From Bacteroidia bacterium (GTDB lineage: Bacteria; Bacteroidota; Bacteroidia; Bacteroidales; UBA12481): 11,176 nucleotides of DNA. Of the stretch, positions 7,553 through 11,176 are shown in pieces (within the stretch, counting starts at the first letter, position 1; the number at the start of each line of letters is the position of its first letter). The notes under the pieces are model-generated. The model saw only the letters and a program-made list of their open reading frames with translations. It was not told where the DNA came from and did not search any database. The stretch is from positions 1 through 11,176 of the forward strand of contig JAPLDV010000544.1 in the NCBI GenBank assembly GCA_026391235.1, in the 5' to 3' direction. The position numbers and the translations under genes are program-made.

Positions 7553-7560
7553 CAAAGGTA
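7553..7560 (-). promoter_or_regulatory. Candidate Bacteroidota -7 box for the flavin-barrel gene
   Basis: On the minus strand this reads TACCTTTG, a full match to the TAnnTTTG -7 consensus of Bacteroidota. No convincing TTTG -33 element lies at the expected distance. It sits 25 bases before the chosen ATG (7528), which gives a leader of about 18 bases. Confidence 0.4.
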
Positions 7561-7608
7561 CAGCGAAATATAATGTGATAACCTTCACAGTTAAAATTAG
7601 GAGAAATT

Positions 7609-7636
7609 GTAGAGTCGGATGATCATCTGTCTCTAC
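7609..7636. repeat. 28-bp imperfect palindrome in the divergent promoter region
   Basis: GTAGAG (7609-7614) is mirrored by CTCTAC (7631-7636) around a perfect centre GATGATCATC (7618-7627). Only two positions of each half fail to match. It lies between the two candidate -7 boxes, so it could be an operator for the divergent genes, or a copy of the same dispersed palindrome type as 2405-2430. Confidence 0.6.
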
Positions 7637-7656
7637 GAGCATATGCAAGACAATAG

Positions 7657-7664
7657 TATCTTTG
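7657..7664 (+). promoter_or_regulatory. Candidate Bacteroidota -7 box for the phosphofructokinase gene
   Basis: TATCTTTG is a full match to TAnnTTTG, but I see no TTTG-type -33 element upstream. If real, transcription would start near 7671 and translation would have to begin at the ATG at 7691 and not the ATG at 7667. Confidence 0.35.
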
Positions 7665-7666
7665 CC

Positions 7667-9004
7667 ATGAAAAACCAAACGAAGATACCGATGAAACCCG
7701 ATGATTTTGATGTAAAGGAACTTGGACGGGCGACAACAAAGTCGCCGCTGAGTGATGAAAGCCGATGCAAGCCTATGTTCGGATTCGTAACCGATAAGGA
7801 CCGGATCCTTTACGACACCACCCTGGCCAAATTTGAAAAACATCGTAAATCCGGCGATACCCCGATATCATTTGAAAAGGCCGGCCCGCGTGAAACAGTC
7901 TATTTTCAGCCTTCTAAAACCAAAATCGGGATAGTGACCTGCGGTGGCCTCTGTCCCGGACTGAACAATGTGATCCGTAGCATTGTAATGGCTGCCCACT
8001 ACCGCTACGGTGTGAAAAATATTATCGGATTTCAGTATGGTTATGAAGGGCTTAACCCGGATCACGACCATCCGGTTGTTGACTTGACACCGGAGAAAGT
8101 CAACCATATTCACCATATCGGAGGATCCATCCTGGGCTCATCAAGAGGTAACCAGGACGTACCCCGGATGGTAGATACGCTGGAGATGATGAACATCAAC
8201 ATCTTGTTTACCATCGGGGGTGATGGCACTTTGAGGGGAGCGCATGCCATCCATGAAGAGATCACCAAACGAAATCTCAAGATAGCGGTAGCGGGGATAC
8301 CAAAAACCATTGATAATGATATTAACCTGATTGACACATCATTTGGTTTTGAAACAGCATTCACCATCGCCAATGAAGTGATCAGCAATGCCCATAATGA
8401 AGCGTCCGGAGCCTTTAACGGGATCGCCCTGGTTAAGCTGATGGGACGGAATTCCGGATTTATTGCCGCACATGCTGCACTCTCTATCCAGGAAGTAAAC
8501 TTCGTTCTGATTCCAGAAATGGCTTTTACACTTGACGGTACAAACGGCTTCATCGAAGTCCTTCGAAAGCGGCTGGAGCAACGTCATCACGCGCTGGTTG
8601 TAGTGGCCGAAGGGGCCGGACAGGATTTCTTTGCCGGCGAAACCATGGAAAAAGATCCATCAGGAAATATTAAAATGAAAGATATCGGTCTATACCTGAA
8701 AGACCGGATCTCAAAACAGTTCAAGGCGGATAAGTTCCCGTTCGCTCTTCGCTACATCGATCCCAGCTATTTTATCCGGAGCGCACCGGCCAATGCCAAC
8801 GACAGCAAGTTCTGCAGTTTGCTTGCTCAAAATGCCGTTCACGCCGTAATGGCCGGCAAAACCGATTTCGTGGTTGGTCACTGGAACAACGAATTCACTT
8901 TGCTTCCGATCCCTATTGCCGTAGCTAAACAGAAGAAGATCGACATCAACGGCGAATTGTGGTGGAACGTGCTTGAGGCAACGGGGCAGCCGGGGATGCA
9001 ATAG
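7667..9004 (+). CDS. pfkA: ATP-dependent 6-phosphofructokinase, plant-like type
   Basis: This enzyme phosphorylates fructose 6-phosphate to fructose 1,6-bisphosphate in glycolysis, in the cytoplasm. From the ATG at 7667 it has 445 residues, longer than the roughly 320 of the E. coli type because of an N-terminal extension of about 80 residues. Motifs in order: AGPRETVYF (72-80), TCGGLCPGLN (91-100), GSSRGNQD (157-164), GGDGT (184-188), PKTIDND (212-218, catalytic base D216), MGRNSG (259-264), PE (283-284) and AEGAGQ (314-319). Glycine in GGDGT, where PPi-dependent enzymes have GGDD, points to ATP as donor. The AGPRE, TCGGLCPGLN and PKTIDND combination is that of plant and trypanosomatid ATP enzymes. 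ATGs at 7691 and 7619 are alternative starts; 7619 lies inside the palindrome and is least likely. The small gene at 9049 follows after 44 bases and may be cotranscribed. Confidence 0.93.
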   Translation: MKNQTKIPMKPDDFDVKELGRATTKSPLSDESRCKPMFGFVTDKDRILYDTTLAKFEKHRKSGDTPISFEKAGPRETVYFQPSKTKIGIVTCGGLCPGLNNVIRSIVMAAHYRYGVKNIIGFQYGYEGLNPDHDHPVVDLTPEKVNHIHHIGGSILGSSRGNQDVPRMVDTLEMMNINILFTIGGDGTLRGAHAIHEEITKRNLKIAVAGIPKTIDNDINLIDTSFGFETAFTIANEVISNAHNEASGAFNGIALVKLMGRNSGFIAAHAALSIQEVNFVLIPEMAFTLDGTNGFIEVLRKRLEQRHHALVVVAEGAGQDFFAGETMEKDPSGNIKMKDIGLYLKDRISKQFKADKFPFALRYIDPSYFIRSAPANANDSKFCSLLAQNAVHAVMAGKTDFVVGHWNNEFTLLPIPIAVAKQKKIDINGELWWNVLEATGQPGMQ

Positions 9005-9048
9005 GAAAAACCATAATTTGCACCCATTACTAATTAAAGATCACTTTT

Positions 9049-9585
9049 ATGTCACAAGAGAATTTAGGGGTCGGCTCACGGGTAAAACACCCGCAAATGG
9101 GTAAGGGAGTTATCGTTCAGGTGCGATCTGATGCCTACGAAATAGGATTTATCGAGTATGGCGTGAAACTGATCAAGCGCGATTACGAAGGCCTGGAAGT
9201 TATTGAAGCGGTAGAAACCCCGGAGGATTTGGTTTCTTATGCAGACATGGAAAAAAGCCTGATCCGGGTGCTGAACCGTTTCAGCGATATCCAGCAAACA
9301 GTGCCGCTCGGGCAGAAATGGACCGGTGGGAGAATGGTACTGTATCCGGGAGATAAATCCCTGAAAGAGAAAGAGCTTCCGATTGAAACCTTTTTTCATA
9401 AAATCGTAATGGTCCGCGATCGCGTGCGGGTCATGGAACAACGGATAAACGCCAGCAACCTTACTGATGAGGAAAAGGTTGATCTTGAACAGTATATCTC
9501 ACGTATTTACGGCAGCCTGACCACTTTTAATGTACTGTTCAAGAATAAGGAAGATCAGTTTACGGGCGAGAAAACGGAGAAGTAA
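9049..9585 (+). CDS. Small hypothetical protein with Tudor/SH3-like N-terminus
   Basis: The protein has 178 residues and begins at an ATG 44 bases after the phosphofructokinase stop, on the same strand, so the two are probably cotranscribed. Residues 6-45 (GVGSRVKHPQMGKGVIVQV, then EIGFIEYGVKLI) resemble the small beta-barrel found in CarD-type and UvrD C-terminal Tudor-like domains (GxxVxHxxxGxGxV). Residues about 60-165 are predicted mostly helical, with charged heptad-like stretches around 110-140, and the tail is lysine-rich. There is no signal peptide, so it is probably cytoplasmic. The N-terminal domain hints at nucleic-acid or protein binding, but I do not recognise the family and assign no function. 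Confidence 0.8.
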   Translation: MSQENLGVGSRVKHPQMGKGVIVQVRSDAYEIGFIEYGVKLIKRDYEGLEVIEAVETPEDLVSYADMEKSLIRVLNRFSDIQQTVPLGQKWTGGRMVLYPGDKSLKEKELPIETFFHKIVMVRDRVRVMEQRINASNLTDEEKVDLEQYISRIYGSLTTFNVLFKNKEDQFTGEKTEK

Positions 9586-9615
9586 CCAGTACACTGATAC
9601 TTAAAGCGTAACGCA

Positions 9616-11168
9616 TCACGTTCCAGTCACTTGTTTAGCCGAATTCGCCCCTAACGAAACGCGTTTTTTATTCCATCGTGTCATAAGCCTGAACGAGTCG
9701 AAACCCAGTGAGTTACCACTCGAATTAGCATCCTTGCCCACCTGCTCGAACCGGATCGTGTGCATTCCTTTCTTCAGTGCCGCACTGCCAAGATAATAAT
9801 CATAAACATCGAGTTTTTCAGAATATAGATCCAGTACCCTTACTTCTAATTTTGGATCAGCAAAGTCAAAGTCGATGGTCATAGGTACCCTGGCAATGGG
9901 TTTGCCATCGATAAACAATTTATAATTGCCATAATCAGGGGCATGGCTCATTTTTAGCAACAGTCCCCGGTATTCTGCATTTTCAACAGTAAAGTCTGCT
10001 TCCATCCATGCATTGCCGGTCGACGGGGTAAAAAGGATTTGCCCGTTTCCGGTCCAGTCATAACCTTCCTGCAATCCAATTTTCCCCGGGGAATGACGAA
10101 CGGAGCCAATCATGTCTTTCCCTTCGATAACAGTTTCCAGGTTAGGCAGTATTCGTTCTTCGCAGGGAGGCAAGGCAGCAAACCGTTTTGGCTGCCCCTG
10201 CTGGTACCAAAACGCAACTGTGGCCATATCGTCCTCCCGTTCGACATGGCCGTCAACCTTGCCCGATGCTGATTCATCAGCTGAAATCCACCCGGCTGTA
10301 CATGCCAGCGGTAAAGAGTGTATTTCGAACCCAGGTCTTCTTCTCCCTTGCTCATGTACGAGCACCCGGAATAAGCGTTAAGGTTTTCCATAAAACCCCA
10401 GGCGCTGAGGAAATAGTCCTCTGTACCGGTACCCCAGGTGGAAGGCTCGGTTTCCCCATCTACATAGTATTTGGCATCGCCTTCGCCAAACCAGTAAGGG
10501 CTGCGTGAGCGAACGGACATGACAGTACCGACATAATGCCCTTTGCCCTCGATATCGGCAATCAGATAGTCCTTACCCATTTGCTCAGGAAACTCCTGTC
10601 TGTATTGTGCGCAGAAGTAAGCCGTGTTCTTCGGCAGTGCTGCTATTTCCGTATAGTCAGTCTGGAAATAAAAGCTCCTTGCCGCTTTCTTGCCATCGTT
10701 GGTAACAGTGATTTTAGCTGCCTTTTGGAAAGGCATTTGCCAGTAGCAATTATACCCGTCACCTCCTTCAACCAAAACGGGGATTGACCGTACCTCTTTG
10801 CGCAGGCCAAATCCTGATGCAAAAAAATCGCCAATCGGAGCTTCCACTGCCGGCTCCGCAGCATTATCCCAATACATCCTGATAACCAGGTCTGCCGGGG
10901 TGGCTGATCCGCCTTTCTCCAGCCAGTTGGGGCGGGCATCGTTAAACGTAAGCCAGATGTGGTTGATGATGCCGGCGCCTTTGATGTCAAAAATCACCGC
11001 CGTTTCGCCGGGTTTGATATAGGTAATCCTGTCGGCGTTGCTGCTCCCGGGCGCATGCGAACTCATTGCCTTCGACCTGCCTTCTCTGATGGCGGCAAGC
11101 CCCAAATCAGGGGTACTTGTCGAATTGGTGCATGAAAACAGAAACAACATCATCACTCCGGCTAACAT
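9616..11168 (-). pseudogene. GH172 (DUF2961) lipoprotein glycosidase broken by a frameshifting deletion
   Basis: GH172 includes bifidobacterial difructose-dianhydride enzymes and bacterial alpha-D-arabinofuranosidases. The first frame (11168 to 10110) begins with a lipoprotein signal (LFLFSC, Cys13 from the ATG at 11168) and carries APIGDFF (110-116), GEGD (E229) and WGTGTEDYF (E250). The 21-residue gap between E229 and E250 fits the acid/base and nucleophile pair of the family. The homology then stops after LYRWH (285-289) and resumes in another frame at GWISADESASG (W codon 10288-10290), running on through DDMATVAFWYQ and a C-terminal beta domain (LGFDSFRL) to the stop at 9616. Family members normally have some 15-20 residues between YRWH and GWISADE; here only about 3-4 codons remain, so a deletion that is not a multiple of three broke the frame. 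The true start may lie beyond the window edge, as the frame is open there. Confidence 0.85.
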
Positions 11169-11176
11169 AATGGCAG

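Noticed and set aside
7529..7843. Longer start for the flavin-barrel gene up to 7843
   Set aside because: The extra 105 residues overlap the start of the phosphofructokinase gene and both candidate promoters, and lack protein-like composition.
7868..9001. Minus-strand frames of 80-150 codons inside phosphofructokinase
   Set aside because: They are shadows of a strongly conserved gene on the other strand.
9013..9020. Promoter-like ATAATTTG before the small gene at 9049
   Set aside because: It misses the TAnnTTTG spacing by one base, and the short gap suggests cotranscription with the kinase gene.
9586..9620. Possible terminator (GCGTAACGC) between the convergent genes at 9585 and 9616
   Set aside because: The symmetric core is only 4+4 bases with a 1-base centre and no T-run, so it cannot form a useful hairpin.

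Overview
The window looks like a chromosomal stretch from a member of the Bacteroidota, probably an environmental Bacteroidales-type polysaccharide degrader. Support comes from the gene content (a lipoprotein-type glycosidase, a GH92 alpha-mannosidase with chitobiase-like and F5/8C-like C-terminal domains, and a GH172/DUF2961 lipoprotein), the lack of Shine-Dalgarno sequences before the start codons, and two matches to the Bacteroidota -7 promoter box (TAnnTTTG) in the one divergent intergenic region. The taxon is inferred from protein style, not from a marker gene.

Layout. Positions 2-64 hold the last codons of an unidentified gene. A short inverted pair of 7-bp repeat arrays (71-155) separates it from a 739-residue predicted lipoprotein glycosidase of unrecognised family (170-2389). 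After a small gap with a palindrome and more 7-bp repeats comes a long GH92 frame (2471-5482). It has lost its start codon, signal peptide and N-terminal part, and carries a 147-bp repeat element inserted in frame. A second, larger inverted pair of 7-bp arrays (5485-5747) fills the convergent gap to a minus-strand gene (5750-7528), which encodes a conserved-looking protein of unknown function with nitronate-monooxygenase-like flavin barrel motifs and several cysteines. Divergent from it is a plant-like ATP-dependent 6-phosphofructokinase (7667-9004), followed closely by a small hypothetical protein with a Tudor/SH3-like N-terminus (9049-9585). The window closes with a minus-strand GH172/DUF2961 lipoprotein gene (9616-11168) broken by a frame-shifting deletion near 10291-10301.

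How it fits together. The left part and right end look like a carbohydrate-use region in decay: one intact glycosidase and two damaged ones (GH92 truncated, GH172 frameshifted). The GH92 and GH172 families would act on alpha-mannosides and on fructo- or arabinofuranosides respectively. The centre is a glycolysis gene next to genes of unknown role. No SusC/SusD pair, regulator, transposase, tRNA, rRNA or CRISPR array is visible.

The most striking feature is repeat biology. Related 7-bp units (consensus about RGGKNTC) form inverted arrays that start or stop within a few bases of stop codons. Unrelated 7-bp units also occur in a gene-end region and inside the GH92 frame. Separately, a 147-bp element with imperfect 21-bp terminal inverted repeats and internal 27-bp tandem copies sits in GH92 exactly in codon phase, like the palindromic elements known to enter Rickettsia genes.
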